Source: JAZOXB01 sp040096185 (GTDB taxonomy: Bacteria; Bacillota; Clostridia; Oscillospirales; Oscillospiraceae). From it: a stretch of 64,000 nucleotides of DNA. Made by a program: the position numbers and the translations under genes. Below the pieces are notes generated by a model. It was not told the origin of the DNA, made no database searches, and was given only the letters and a program-made list of their open reading frames with translations. Position 1 is the first letter of the stretch, and each line of letters starts with the position of its first letter. The stretch is from assembly GCF_040096185.1 (NCBI RefSeq), contig NZ_JBBMFF010000270.1:40277-104276 (forward strand), written 5' to 3'. Positions 25,575-35,600 of the stretch are shown in pieces.

Positions 25575-25732
25575 CCCTCCAAACTGTCATAAAAATAGAG
25601 CACTAAAATGCGCCCTTTGTCCGCAACTTAGCCCCATTTCAGAGGCCGGGAGTATTCTAATATAGGCGCCCCGTAAACAGGGCCTTAAAACCCTTGAAAA
25701 CACTGGCCTGATTGGGCTAAGTTGCGGACACA

Positions 25733-26110
25733 TCACCCTCTGTTTTGCCGCCTGCGCCGTTTCCGTTCCCGCTCGGATTTCCGTCTGGCAAAGCTACGGC
25801 AAAAATCCGAACAATACGCCTGGCTTGTGACCGGAAGGTAAGCCTTTCCGCAGACCGGGCATATCTTCTGCCTGAGAGAAGTATCTTCACCGGTCAGGGC
25901 AGATTCCAGCTTTGGCTCCGTAGGCAGCACCGCCGCCCGGAAATAACGGCAGAACGCGCCGGTCCACCATTTATTCAGCATGTAGCAGGGACAGTCCAGG
26001 GGGAGGCAGAGCTTATCCTGGCAGTCATAGTTGGCGCACAAACTCGTCACCAGCCTTCGGATTGCCGCCCGCTCGGATCGTGTCAGTTCTCTTTCCGGTG
26101 GGGCGCTCAT
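25733..26110 (-). CDS. Cysteine-rich VLP-domain protein
   Basis: 125 residues. The N-terminal half has LVTSLCANYDCQDKLCLPLDCPCYML (five cysteines), the pattern of the Cys_rich_VLP domain known from conjugative elements. The C-terminal half is a zinc-ribbon-like CPVCGKAYLPVTSQAYCSDFC followed by an arginine/lysine-rich end that could bind nucleic acid. The stop side lies after topB, whose end overlaps this gene's start by 4 nt. Role unknown. Confidence 0.75.
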   Translation of the reverse strand: MSAPPERELTRSERAAIRRLVTSLCANYDCQDKLCLPLDCPCYMLNKWWTGAFCRYFRAAVLPTEPKLESALTGEDTSLRQKICPVCGKAYLPVTSQAYCSDFCRSFARRKSERERKRRRRQNRG

Positions 26111-28215
26111 TTGCGCCCACCTTTCCTCGCCGGAAATTCCAGCTTGAAATTCACATACTTGCCGCCCGTATCATCCAGCACCACAACCGCGTCATAGGTC
26201 CGGCCCGTTTTTTCACTGTAAAGCCCGGACATAGAAACGCGGCCCTCTTTCAGAAGGGCCGCCGCAACGGTTTTTGTCAGGGTTTTCTTCTTACCTGTAA
26301 AGAATTTGTTATATTTCCAGAGGGCAAAGGAGCAGTCTCGCTTTTCACAGAAAAATCCCTTTTTGCCCTCATACACAGTGCCGCCGCAGCGGGGACAGGT
26401 GCCGACAGCCTCGCGCCGGGTTCCTTTTGCGTAAGGGAACAGGCCGGCAAACCGTTCCTCCGGTGCGGTATGTTCTTTGACAAGCCCCCTGTTCATATCG
26501 GCGATCCCTTCCATGAAAGCCTCCGCACTGATCTCGCCGCGCTCCACCTGTTTTAGTCTGGATTCCCATTCCGCGGTAAGCAGCGGGGATTTAATATTAT
26601 CCGGCAGGACCGTAATCAGGTTGGTTCCCTTTTCCGTGGGAATGAGCTGTTTTTTCTTTCTCTGCACAAAGCCGGTTGTTACCAGCTTTTCCAGTGTAGC
26701 CGCACGGGTAGCCGGGGTGCCTAAACCCTTGCGCTCTGCATCCTCCGGTGCGTCTGCCGCGCCTGCCGTTTCCATAGCTGCCAACAGGGAATCCTCCGTA
26801 TAGTGCTTTGGCGGGGAGGTCTTGCCTTCCCGGACGCCTGCTGCCACCGGTTCAAAGGTCTGGCCCTGGGTAAGCTCCGGCAAGGCCGCGTCTGCGGGGT
26901 CCTCCTTTTCCAGTTCCGCCTGTTTCAGCCCCATGCGGTAGAGCCGTTCAATTTCCTTCCAACCTACCTGCAAGACGGTCTTTCCTTTCGCTGTGAAGGA
27001 ATGGCCTGCACAATCCAGTACCACCGTGACCGCCTCAAAGCGGTGCGTCTGGCCGGTGGCGCAAAGGAGCCTCATGGCGATCAGCGCCAAAACATCCCGT
27101 TCCCCGGAAGGGAGAGCAGACAGGTCCGTCCGGGCGATCTCCACGGTGGGAATAATGGCATGGTGGTCGGTGACTTTACTGCCATCCGTTACCCGGTCAA
27201 TATCCGGTTCTTCCAGGCATCCTTTCCCGAAAGGCATGTTGTCCCGCAGCCACAGGATCAGGGAGGCGGCGGTTGCCTGCATATCCTCGGTCAAATACTG
27301 GCTGTCGGTACGGGGATAGGTCGCCAGCTTTTTCTCATAGAGGGATTGCAGGTAGTCAAGGGTCTGCTGGGCGGTGTAGCCGTAGATACGGTTACATTCC
27401 CGCTGCAAGGTCGTCAGATCATAGAGGCGGGGAGGCTGTACGGTCTTTACCTGCTTTTCCACTGAAAGGACAGAAGCCGTCTGCCCGTCACATTCCCTGC
27501 GGATTGTCTCTGCTGCCTGTTTTTCCGCCAGCTTATCACCGGAAGCAGTAAGACCGCCGCAAGTGATCTCTGGGACATAGAAGGGCCTGCTGGTAAATGC
27601 CTGAATCTCTGCCTCACGCTGCACCAAAAGCGCCAGCGTTGGGGACATGACGCGCCCGACATTCAGGGTGACGCCGTACAAGACAGAAAACAGCCTGGTC
27701 GCATTGATCCCAACCAGCCAGTCCGCACCGGCCCGGCAAACCGCGGCCTCATAGAGACGGTCATAATCCTTACCGGGGCGCAGGTGTTCAAAACCGTCCC
27801 GGATCGCCGCGTCCTCCATACTGGAAATCCAGAGGCGTTCCATCGGTTTCCTGCACCCGGCATACTCATAGACCAGACGGAAGATCAGCTCACCCTCGCG
27901 TCCGGCGTCAGTGGCGCACACCACGGAATCCACCCGTTTGTCCTTCATCAGCCGGCACAGGAGGTCAAGCTGTTTCTTCTTGTCCTTCGGCACCTCATAT
28001 TTCCATTCGTCCGGCAGGATCGGCAGATCGCCATAGCGCCATCTGGCATACTGTTCCCCGTAGGCTTCAGGCTGTGCCAGCTCCAGAAGGTGGCCGACGC
28101 ACCAGCTCACCAGGTAGCCGCCGCCTTCCAGATAGCCGTCCTTTTTCTCATCTGCGCCCAATACCGCCGCCAAAGCCATAGCGACAGAGGGCTTTTCTGC
28201 AATCACTAATTTCAC
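26107..28215 (-). CDS. topB: DNA topoisomerase III (type IA)
   Basis: 702 residues from a GTG at 28215 (GGAGGATGACAA upstream). TOPRIM domain with EKPSVAMAL and CATDAGREGEL (D103, E108); active tyrosine Y300 in TYPRTDSQYL; C-terminal region with two zinc-ribbon cysteine pairs (CPRCGGTVY, CEKRDCSF) and a basic end. Type IA topoisomerases pass single strands through nicks. In conjugative elements they probably deal with the nicked or replicating transfer intermediate. Length and motifs are complete. Confidence 0.95.
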   Translation of the reverse strand: MKLVIAEKPSVAMALAAVLGADEKKDGYLEGGGYLVSWCVGHLLELAQPEAYGEQYARWRYGDLPILPDEWKYEVPKDKKKQLDLLCRLMKDKRVDSVVCATDAGREGELIFRLVYEYAGCRKPMERLWISSMEDAAIRDGFEHLRPGKDYDRLYEAAVCRAGADWLVGINATRLFSVLYGVTLNVGRVMSPTLALLVQREAEIQAFTSRPFYVPEITCGGLTASGDKLAEKQAAETIRRECDGQTASVLSVEKQVKTVQPPRLYDLTTLQRECNRIYGYTAQQTLDYLQSLYEKKLATYPRTDSQYLTEDMQATAASLILWLRDNMPFGKGCLEEPDIDRVTDGSKVTDHHAIIPTVEIARTDLSALPSGERDVLALIAMRLLCATGQTHRFEAVTVVLDCAGHSFTAKGKTVLQVGWKEIERLYRMGLKQAELEKEDPADAALPELTQGQTFEPVAAGVREGKTSPPKHYTEDSLLAAMETAGAADAPEDAERKGLGTPATRAATLEKLVTTGFVQRKKKQLIPTEKGTNLITVLPDNIKSPLLTAEWESRLKQVERGEISAEAFMEGIADMNRGLVKEHTAPEERFAGLFPYAKGTRREAVGTCPRCGGTVYEGKKGFFCEKRDCSFALWKYNKFFTGKKKTLTKTVAAALLKEGRVSMSGLYSEKTGRTYDAVVVLDDTGGKYVNFKLEFPARKGGRK

Positions 28216-28266
28216 TTGTCATCCTCCATTTCTTTGAATATAGAAAAGGCAGCCGCATAGCTGCCC

Positions 28267-29292
28267 TTATAAACTCGGTTCCTGTTTTGCCGCTGTTTTT
28301 TCCTTTGGTGCTTTTTCTGCCTGTTCTTTTACCTGCGCCTTATTTTCTGCCAGCCGTTCCAGGAGCCCCTTTTCCTGTTTCCGGCCAAGAGTTTTTGCCG
28401 CCCGGTCATAATACTGTACCTTATCGGAAAGAAGGTCAGCCGGAGCCACCTGGGTCGCATTAACTTCCTTAACCATGCTTTCCAGTTCCTTTGCCTGCAT
28501 ATCGCCATTATCCGGTACGATCAGCACCTCATGTATAGACGAGGGGAGAACATAGAAATTCTTTCCAAGCAGCTCACCGATTTTATCCAGAACCCCGTCC
28601 CGCGCAAGAATCCCGGAACCGTTTACTTTGCTGGCATTTGTCAGAACATACATTGGCATAGTAGCTGCATCCAACGGTTCTGTGCACTCAAACAGATTTT
28701 CAGGTTTTGACGAGAACATGATTTCGTCCATCATATCTTCCATACTGTAAAAACAGACCGGGCTTCTTTCTGTTTCTGCCGCAACTGCATCCTGATGAAG
28801 CTGCTCTTTAGTAACACCCCACAATTCCATCATACGATCTGTAACAACAGCAGAGGCAACACCCTCTTTGCTCTCCATGACCTGAATCCGGTAGACCGCA
28901 GCCAACTCTCCGCACGGGGTAAACGGTTTATCTTTCAAATACTCCCGGTTTTGTTCAGGATCGCATAGACGGATAGCAAGCATGGGCTTTACTTGTCTGT
29001 AATCCATTAAGTCCGATACTTCAAAGGGAACCCTGGTATCTTGTTCCGTCCTGATCTGTACGATTTCCCGTATGATTTCATCCATTGGCCGCCCCTGCGC
29101 AAGCTGCTTGGCATAGGGTTCCAAATAGATTGTCGGGACAGTAATTTCTCCGTCGTTTCGGATCATAAGGCCGGTAAGCCTCCGGTCATTTCCTTTTGTC
29201 ACTTCTTCCAGAGTGATATGAGCCTCCTGATACTCCGGCGGTAAATACTCCCGGATATGGTTTTTGATATATTCCGCAATTTCAGTATTCAT
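28267..29292 (-). CDS. DUF5688-family protein
   Basis: 341 residues. The body (TVPTIYLEPYAKQLAQGRPMDEIIREIV, then MYVLTNASKVNGSGILARDGVLDKIGELLGKNFYVLPSSIHEVLIVP) matches DUF5688, frequent in Tn1549-like elements and as bacterial repeats. The C-terminus is a lysine/alanine-rich tail ending KQEPSL. The ATG overlaps the stop of the small upstream gene (ATGA). The function is not known. Confidence 0.75.
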   Translation of the reverse strand: MNTEIAEYIKNHIREYLPPEYQEAHITLEEVTKGNDRRLTGLMIRNDGEITVPTIYLEPYAKQLAQGRPMDEIIREIVQIRTEQDTRVPFEVSDLMDYRQVKPMLAIRLCDPEQNREYLKDKPFTPCGELAAVYRIQVMESKEGVASAVVTDRMMELWGVTKEQLHQDAVAAETERSPVCFYSMEDMMDEIMFSSKPENLFECTEPLDAATMPMYVLTNASKVNGSGILARDGVLDKIGELLGKNFYVLPSSIHEVLIVPDNGDMQAKELESMVKEVNATQVAPADLLSDKVQYYDRAAKTLGRKQEKGLLERLAENKAQVKEQAEKAPKEKTAAKQEPSL

Positions 29293-29423
29293 CTATTATT
29301 CCTCCGTTCCATATTTTCGTAACCTTCATCCGCCATTTTTCCTGCCTGCATCAGACAGAGCAGCACAACGCCGGCTACCGTACCGGCTGTAAATGCGATA
29401 AGGTGTGTTATGATACTCCACAT
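29289..29423 (-). CDS. DUF3789-like small membrane protein
   Basis: 44 residues starting MWSIITHLIAFTAGTVAGVV, one membrane helix with a glycine-rich middle, then a charged tail. This fits DUF3789 proteins of ~40 residues from conjugative elements. AGGAGG lies before the ATG at 29423 and the stop overlaps the next start. Role unknown. Confidence 0.65.
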   Translation of the reverse strand: MWSIITHLIAFTAGTVAGVVLLCLMQAGKMADEGYENMERRNNR

Positions 29424-29498
29424 AAAAATGCCTCCTTTCGGGCAAAAGAAAACGCCCACTGTCCAAGTGAGCGCTGTGCCAAGTTGTCTTATTCTGTT

Positions 29499-29990
29499 TT
29501 ACTTTTTCGGGAAATAGATTTCTCCCACGGGTATTTCCCGCAGTTCTTTTTTCATTTGATGTGCGAAGCGGATCGTCCTTACGGTTCCGCCTTTTTCCCG
29601 CCCGTCATACACCGCGATTACCCGGTCAGAGTGTTCCACCATATAGCGGTTGCGGTGGGAATAGACGCTGGGCTGGTATTCCTCCTGTATCACAACCACA
29701 TCACGGCAAGCCTCCAGCATTTCATAGGTCCGCCTCTTTGCCCTGAGACTGTCCAGCCGTTTCTGATATGGGATTACGGCAATCAATTCCAATGAAGGAT
29801 CATCTTTCTGCTTTTCCATAACTATTTCCACAAAATACTGATCCACGCCCTCCGCGACCCCACTCATGAAGCAGGTAAAGCCGTCCGCAACCGATTTTTC
29901 AATTTCACGCAGCAGGGCAGCCTTTACATAGTTGATCTGATTCTGCGGTAAATCCCTGTGTCCCGTGACACAGCATGTTTTCTTTTTCAT
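29499..29990 (-). CDS. SLOG-family protein (DUF1273/YpsA-like)
   Basis: 163 residues with a Rossmann-like nucleotide-binding core: CCVTGHRDLPQNQINYVKAAL, FMSGVAEGVDQYFVEIV, then SDRVIAVYDGREKGGTVRTIRFA. These are the glycine-rich and acidic patches of the SLOG superfamily, which sense or process nucleotide-derived ligands. GGAGG precedes ATG 29990, and a good promoter lies at 30032-30060. In mobile elements SLOG proteins are thought to take part in stress or conflict signalling. The exact ligand is unknown. Confidence 0.8.
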   Translation of the reverse strand: MKKKTCCVTGHRDLPQNQINYVKAALLREIEKSVADGFTCFMSGVAEGVDQYFVEIVMEKQKDDPSLELIAVIPYQKRLDSLRAKRRTYEMLEACRDVVVIQEEYQPSVYSHRNRYMVEHSDRVIAVYDGREKGGTVRTIRFAHQMKKELREIPVGEIYFPKK

Positions 29991-30031
29991 CTGGCACCTC
30001 CGATAATAGATTAAAACTACCGCCTTGCTAT

Positions 30032-30060
30032 AGTGTAGTAGGTTTATTTTAGCAAGTCAA
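30032..30060 (-). promoter_or_regulatory. Sigma-A promoter for the SLOG gene and downstream operon
   Basis: On the minus strand TTGACT, a 17-nt spacer and TACACT lie ~45 nt before the ATG. On the opposite strand a TACAAT (30106-30111) may serve the divergent regulator gene. Confidence 0.65.
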
Positions 30061-30134
30061 CGCAAATACCCTTTTTCATCTACCGAATATTTACCTCCTG
30101 TAAGGTACAATCTATTATGCAGAAGGAGGTGACT

Positions 30135-30452
30135 ATGATGTATGAAGATTTTGTCCCGGAACGGCTGGCAAAGCTAAGGGCGCTAAAGGGAGTATCTGCC
30201 CGTGACATGTCTTTGTCGCTGGGTCAGGCGAACAATTACATCAATAACATTGAGAATAAGAAGTCACTTCCCGCCATGCAGTCCTTTTTCTACATCTGCG
30301 AATATCTCGGCGTAACACCCCAGGAATTCTTTGATGAAGGAAATGCCTGCCCGCAGACACTACAGGAATTTATGACTGAGGCCAAAAAACTGGACTCAAA
30401 ATCAATGGAATATATTCTCGGCATTATGAAAGAACTCAATAGCAAACGGTAG
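30135..30452 (+). CDS. XRE-family DNA-binding regulator
   Basis: 105 residues from ATG 30135, placed 4 nt after AAGGAGGTG. The helix-turn-helix is LAKLRALKGVSARDMSLSLGQANNYINNIENKKSLPAMQSFFYICEYLGVTPQEFFD. It is the only plus-strand gene in the ICE backbone and is divergent from the SLOG gene, so it probably controls the intergenic promoters. A strong terminator follows at once. Confidence 0.85.
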   Translation: MMYEDFVPERLAKLRALKGVSARDMSLSLGQANNYINNIENKKSLPAMQSFFYICEYLGVTPQEFFDEGNACPQTLQEFMTEAKKLDSKSMEYILGIMKELNSKR

Positions 30453-30453
30453 A

Positions 30454-30479
30454 GCGGCCAGCAGTTGGCCGCTTTTCTT
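30454..30479 (+). terminator. Terminator of the XRE gene
   Basis: GCGGCCA/TGGCCGC stem, 5-nt loop, then TTTTCTT, starting 2 nt after the stop codon. Confidence 0.8.
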
Positions 30480-30547
30480 AATATTGTATCCGGTAATGTC
30501 CTGATAATGTCCCATCCCTATACCGGCGATAATCCCTGTTTTGTCCT

Positions 30548-30581
30548 AAAATGAGCCGCCTTTTGTCTGGCGGCTCATTTT
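30548..30581. terminator. Bidirectional terminator between converging genes
   Basis: AAAATGAGCCGCC/GGCGGCTCATTTT is a perfect 13-bp stem with A- and T-runs on both sides, between the XRE gene (plus) and dut (minus). Confidence 0.85.
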
Positions 30582-30597
30582 CCTGCTGCACTCTTTA

Positions 30598-31011
30598 TCA
30601 TTTCCCTGTACTGCCAAAGGCGCCGGTGCCCCGCTGCTCCCCAAGCTCTGTCACAAAATCCGCGATCACCACCGGCGTAATGACGAGCTGGCCGATCCTT
30701 GAACCTTTGGGAATGTGCCGCGTCTGGCTGCTCACATTGCTAAGAATTGCATGGATTTCCCCACGGTAGCCGGAATCTACAGGCGGCAGCTCGCAGACCA
30801 GCCCTTTGACAGCCATGCTGCTGCGGGGGAACACATATCCGGCAAACCCATCCGGCACCTCGATCCCAAATCCCAGGGGAATTTTCGTAATCTCGCCGGG
30901 CTGTAGGGTGCAGTCATAGGGCATATACACATCCGCGCCGGCATCGTTCCCATGTGGCCGGTAGGGTCTCTGATCCTCCGGCACGCCAAAATCGATCAGC
31001 TTAATCTTCAT
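30598..31011 (-). CDS. dut: dUTP diphosphatase
   Basis: 137 residues with all trimeric dUTPase motifs: DAGADVYMP (I), PRSSMAVKGL (II), PPVDSGYRGEIHAIL (III), SRIGQLVI (IV) and RGTGAFGSTGK (V). It hydrolyses dUTP to dUMP and pyrophosphate, keeping uracil out of DNA and supplying dUMP. The ATG lies within the end of thyX, whose product uses that dUMP, so dUMP supply and dTMP synthesis are coupled in one operon. Confidence 0.95.
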   Translation of the reverse strand: MKIKLIDFGVPEDQRPYRPHGNDAGADVYMPYDCTLQPGEITKIPLGFGIEVPDGFAGYVFPRSSMAVKGLVCELPPVDSGYRGEIHAILSNVSSQTRHIPKGSRIGQLVITPVVIADFVTELGEQRGTGAFGSTGK

Positions 31012-31765
31012 GGGCGCCGCCTTCCATAAGCAGCGGGTAATCCGCCGCCAAAATCCCGCCGGGCGTCATGCTGCCCGCGATCTTTCTTTTGCAGCTCATT
31101 TTCCCCTCCAGACATTGATCTCTCTGGCAGAAAGGGCCGGTAAGATCGGGAGCAAAGAGTACCTGGCTCAATGAAAAAAGCTCCTGCCAGATTTTCAGGA
31201 GCACGATCCGGGTCTCGTCCGTATTGCGCCGGCATACCCGCTGGCCGATGATATGTTTCCACTGGTAAGGTGTTGCGCTGATAATCAGCACATTCCTAAG
31301 GCCCTGGGGCGTGACATAGCCCGCCGCGTCGTGCCCGATCCCTGCCGCGCACAGTTCTTCGTAACAATCCATATCGGATTTACAGCTTTCCAGATACATT
31401 TCCTGAATTGCCTTCGGCGCAGTCAAAATCTCATAGGGTACAGCAAAATCCGCCTGTCCCGCATAGTTGCTGTACTGTAAGGACGCACTCATAAACTTTA
31501 CCTCGTTCTGGTGCCTGGTGATCTGCGCAAGGAAACGCCTGCTTGCGCCTACAATGGCAACGGTGATAACCGCGAATTTCTGGATCGTGGGGTGCGGGAG
31601 CTTGCTGATCGCCGTTACGGTATCATTGCTGAACGACTTTTCATAAAGCGCCGTCAGATCCTCCATTGTATTGATCTTATGCCCGCGCTGGGTAAGCCTG
31701 GCCGCAAACACCATGTTTTTCTCGGCCTCCGCCACCGCCTGGCAGTTCAAAACCTTTACTTCAAT
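31001..31765 (-). CDS. thyX: FAD-dependent thymidylate synthase
   Basis: ThyX makes dTMP from dUMP using FAD and methylene-tetrahydrofolate. The motif RHQNEVKFMSAS corresponds to the RHRx7S signature with Gln for the second Arg; further family segments are LQYSNY and RNVLIISATPYQWKHII...R. Start: the frame upstream of the TTG at 31750 continues IEVKV to an ATT at 31765, which overlaps the stop of the previous gene (ATTGA). The ThyX fold usually begins with such a strand, so ATT is a likely start. Length ~254 residues. Confidence 0.85.
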   Translation of the reverse strand: MEVKVLNCQAVAEAEKNMVFAARLTQRGHKINTMEDLTALYEKSFSNDTVTAISKLPHPTIQKFAVITVAIVGASRRFLAQITRHQNEVKFMSASLQYSNYAGQADFAVPYEILTAPKAIQEMYLESCKSDMDCYEELCAAGIGHDAAGYVTPQGLRNVLIISATPYQWKHIIGQRVCRRNTDETRIVLLKIWQELFSLSQVLFAPDLTGPFCQRDQCLEGKMSCKRKIAGSMTPGGILAADYPLLMEGGAHED

Positions 31766-32087
31766 TCTGTTGATTGGTCTGTCCCTCCTTTACAATCGCT
31801 TTCAGTAAAAACAGATAGTTAAGACTGTCTGTGATCTTCTCGTCCCATGTGCCGGCGTCAAAGCTCATGCCGTCGGCAAAGCACATGTCATACAGGGAAA
31901 CGATATGCTTTGCCAGCATCCCGGCAAGGGCACGCTCCGGTGTCGTGTGCTGTAAAGCAGCGGCAGCCTTGAAAGCCCCCAGCCGGTCCGTATCGCCCCC
32001 TGTGTATTCCTTTGTTTTCTTTTGCAGGATTTCCCTGCATAGAGCCACCTGACCGTCAAAAACGGCATTGACCTCTTTCTGCGTGAT
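31761..32087 (-). CDS. DUF1599/Nmad1-like nucleotide-modification-associated protein
   Basis: About 108 residues. The C-terminal part SFDAGTWDEKITDSLNYLFLLKAIV is the hallmark of the nucleotide-modification-associated domain 1 family (DUF1599). That domain is found with thymidylate-synthase-like enzymes in phages and mobile elements. AAGGAGG is followed after 8 nt by ATC-ACG-CAG, so the start is probably the ATC at 32087, where relatives would have ATG. An ATG in another frame and far upstream codons fit less well. It lies upstream of thyX, overlapping it by a few bases. Confidence 0.65.
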   Translation of the reverse strand: MTQKEVNAVFDGQVALCREILQKKTKEYTGGDTDRLGAFKAAAALQHTTPERALAGMLAKHIVSLYDMCFADGMSFDAGTWDEKITDSLNYLFLLKAIVKEGQTNQQN

Positions 32088-32146
32088 AAGGCATCCCTCC
32101 TTTGAAAATGGTTTTGTCCCGAATCCTGTATAGAATCCGTGACAGT

Positions 32147-32629
32147 TTACGCGCTTGGCAGATAAATCCAGTCGTGCATCAGGCACACGCTCGGCTCGTC
32201 CTCCCTGGGGACCAGCCGGTAGGTACATTCCCCGTACACGGTCCGCTTGTCCTCGATCTCCATTTCATAAGCCTTGTAAAAGCGGTATTCGATATTGGAG
32301 ATAATACATTTAAGCGTCTGCAATGCCTCCCGCTGGGAAGTCACGATCAGGTCACGGTCCACGCTGCGCTGTAGGAACAGTAGCGACTTGTAAAGCTGTA
32401 CCTCCGTGCGGTAGGGCCGGCAGTCCATCGTCTCCAGCCAGTGGCAGAAAGCTACCGGGCCGCTCAGGGCCAGTTCCCGCTCGGGGTGGTAATACTCGTA
32501 GCAGTCCAGGTTGGCCGTGTTCAGCAGGTACAGCATTTCCCTGATCTCATTTTCCGGCATGTCGTAAAACCTAAGAAGGGAGCGGTACAAATGCACATAG
32601 CCGGGTATTGAAACAATGGTATTCACCAT
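32147..32629 (-). CDS. Conserved element protein of unknown function
   Basis: 160 residues from ATG 32629 (AAGGAGG upstream). Starts MVNTIVSIPGYVHLYRSLLRFYDMPENEIREML; Tyr- and Leu-rich and mainly helical; contains NTANLDCYEYYHPERELALSGPVAFCHWLETMD. No known motif. It sits between the adhesin and the nucleotide genes, in the same orientation, and is probably in one transcript with them. Confidence 0.5.
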   Translation of the reverse strand: MVNTIVSIPGYVHLYRSLLRFYDMPENEIREMLYLLNTANLDCYEYYHPERELALSGPVAFCHWLETMDCRPYRTEVQLYKSLLFLQRSVDRDLIVTSQREALQTLKCIISNIEYRFYKAYEMEIEDKRTVYGECTYRLVPREDEPSVCLMHDWIYLPSA

Positions 32630-32686
32630 AGAAAAAATCCTCCTTGTAAATGACTGGTGCGGGAGCACATGCCCCCGCACCGGTTT

Positions 32687-35600
32687 TCAGTCTGCTTCGT
32701 TGTTTACTTCCACCAGCTTTGCCATGACGATGAAGCGGCTCGCGCCTCCGGGCGTGCAGGTGGAAAGGGTCAGCACCTTATCGCTGCTTGTCACCGTGAC
32801 GTCCGTTTCCACAACAGAACGCTCCGCCATAGCGGTAAGCCAGGTCGTATAAGCGCCGTCATCCTTCCAGCTAAGACGCCAGGGAGAGGTATCGCTGCCG
32901 GATTCGGAAGGCTTTGCCACAAACGCCGCGAAAACCTCACAGAGATAACCGCCCTCCGGGGTCACAAGGTACATCTGCTTATGGGTATCAAAGTAGCTCT
33001 GTTCGTCATACTCATTCAGGGCGGCGAACATGGAGCCGTCCCGCATGTTATGTCCGTAAATAATGGTGTTCCGGTCAGAAAAATCCGCCTTGTTCTCATA
33101 ATCCGCGAACAGGCATCCCACCTTATTGTAGGTGCCGTCATACAGGTGGTGCAGGTAATACTCGTTGTCATCCGCCTGCGTTACCGGGTAGTTGATCACC
33201 GTATCGGGAAGGGTAAGCCACCCGATGATGTCCGGCCCGCTTTCCCGCAAAGATTCAAAATCCACCATAGGAAGAACCACGGAAGGGGCTGACCCAGCAG
33301 GTTCCGTTTCAATGGGTGCGGTCCCGGTCTCCATATCCTCCGGTGTTTCGGTCCGCTCCGGCAGCTCCACCAGTCCTGCGAGGTCATCATAAGCCCCGGC
33401 GCTTTCACTGTACTGGCAGAGGTCACGGACCATCAGGAAGCCGCTGCCTAACGCCAGTGCCGCGCAGAGGGAGAGGGCCGCAATGCCCGCAGCCTTTGTC
33501 TTAGGGGTCTGTCTGCTGTATTTCCCCTTCTTGAAATAGAGGGCAGCAAACATCCCACCGCCGATCAGAGCCAGCGCCAGAAGGCCGCCGTACAGGAAAA
33601 TGAAATTGTCATCACCGGTCTGCGGTACTGCCTTATCAGGATTAGACGGTGTGGAAGGCTTGGACGGTGTTTTCGGATTATCAGGAGTTTCCGGTTTTTC
33701 TGGTTTCTCATTAAAGAACTGGACCGTTGCGGTCTGGTCCGCCTTGATCTCCACCGTGGCCGCGTCAGGAATGATATAATCCTTGCTTGCACGGTTGGAA
33801 AGCTCGGTTACGGTATAAATGCCGACGCGCAGCCCCTTGACCTCGATCACGCCGGATTTCGGTGTGGTGAAGGTCTCACAGTAAGAACCGTCTGCGCTCT
33901 TGACCTCAATGGCAAATCCGTCCTTGCGTCCGTCACTGGAATCTTTGGTGATTTTCAGGTTGCCGCGGTATGCCTCATTGGTAAATCCCCGGCCTGCCTC
34001 GCCGTTTTCGATCACAACGGTCTGGCCGTCCTCGGTGATCGCAAAGTAATAAGCCTTTTCGTCAGGCTGGTAGCCCTCCGGCGCTTTCTTTTCTTTTACG
34101 AAATAGCCCTTAGCCAGAAGATCCTCCGCCATGTGGAATCCGCCGTCTGTCTCTTTCAGGGCGCCGACCAGCGTATCTTCGGCATCCAGCTCCTTGTTGC
34201 CGTTGGCGTCCTCATACAGTTCAAACACCGCGCCGGAGAGGAAGCGCAGGAAAGTATTCTCCTTATCGCTCTCCACAGAGGAAGGTTCATCCACCGCCTC
34301 GGTCTTATGGAGCTGCACCCGTCCGCGGATCAGGGTATTATCCACGCGGAATTCGATTGTCTGGCCGTCCGCACCGATATAAATGTGGTGTTCCTCCGGG
34401 CTCACCGTATAGAGCGCGGGAGCGGAAATTTCCTTTACAATCCAGTGACCGTAAGGGATATTCTCAAAGGCAAAGCTGCCATCCTCACCGGTGGTTACGG
34501 TAAGCAGCGCGTTTTCCTCGGTAAATTCTTCGGTGTCAGGCTTAAACAGGCCCATCACCGCGCCGGCCAGCTTCACATCTTCGCCAACCTCCGTGCTCTC
34601 GCCATATTTCACACCGTCAATGCGTCCGCGGAGCAGGTCATTGGGAACAGCCTCGCCCTCATTTATCAGGATAGAGACAAGAGCAGCCTCCTGACCCGCA
34701 TATTCAAAAACTACCGGGTATTTGGTATCGGAAAGCACATAGGCGCTGTTGGTGGTGCGCTCCTGCACATAATAGCTGCCAAACGGAAGGTCGGAATCAA
34801 AGCAAGCGTCATAGCCGCCCGCCTCATTTGCGGAAACGGAGACCACTTCCAGAAGCCCGCCTGCCGGGATCACGCTGCCATCCGCCGCCGTCAAGTCAGC
34901 GGAAGCATACAGACCAAAGGAAATGTCCTTGTATTCCTCATTCATGCCAAGCCCGAAAAGCTCGTCTGTTTCCAGAGCTTTGAACAGGGCAACATCCACT
35001 TTCTGGCGCTCGTCATACAACCCTACTGCGGTCTGCGTGACCTCCACGGTCTCGCCCGCGTAGGTCAGCTCCGCATATTCCGGGACAGCATTTACGACCA
35101 TGCCAGCCGGCGCCTGCCGTTCTTCCAGACGGTAGCGGCCCAGGTACAGAAGTACGCTTGTGGCGGTTCCATCTTCCCCGGTGGTAAGGGTCTCTACAAC
35201 TGTGTCCTTTGCTACTCGGAGGGTCCCGTCGCCGGTGTAAATATCCTCGTCAGCGATCACATCATAAACTGCGCCGGGAAGCCCGGCCACTTCATATACC
35301 GGCTGATACAGGCCGTCGTTTTCCTGGACGGAAGCGAACACCTCGCCGGTCTTTGTGATGGTGAGCTGGCCCTTCTGGGGCATGTTGTACTGTGTGACGG
35401 TCACAACCGCCTCGCTGCCGTCAATGGTGAACGGTACGGGCTCACTGGAAAGGACATAACCGTAAGGAGCCGCCACCTCATAAAGCTCATAATCCCCGGT
35501 ATGCAGAGGTTCCGGCAGCATGAGCCAGCCTTCGTCCGAAACATAGAAGGTATCAAGGGTCTCCGGGTTTGGGTAGAAGATTTCCTGGGTGACAAATTCC

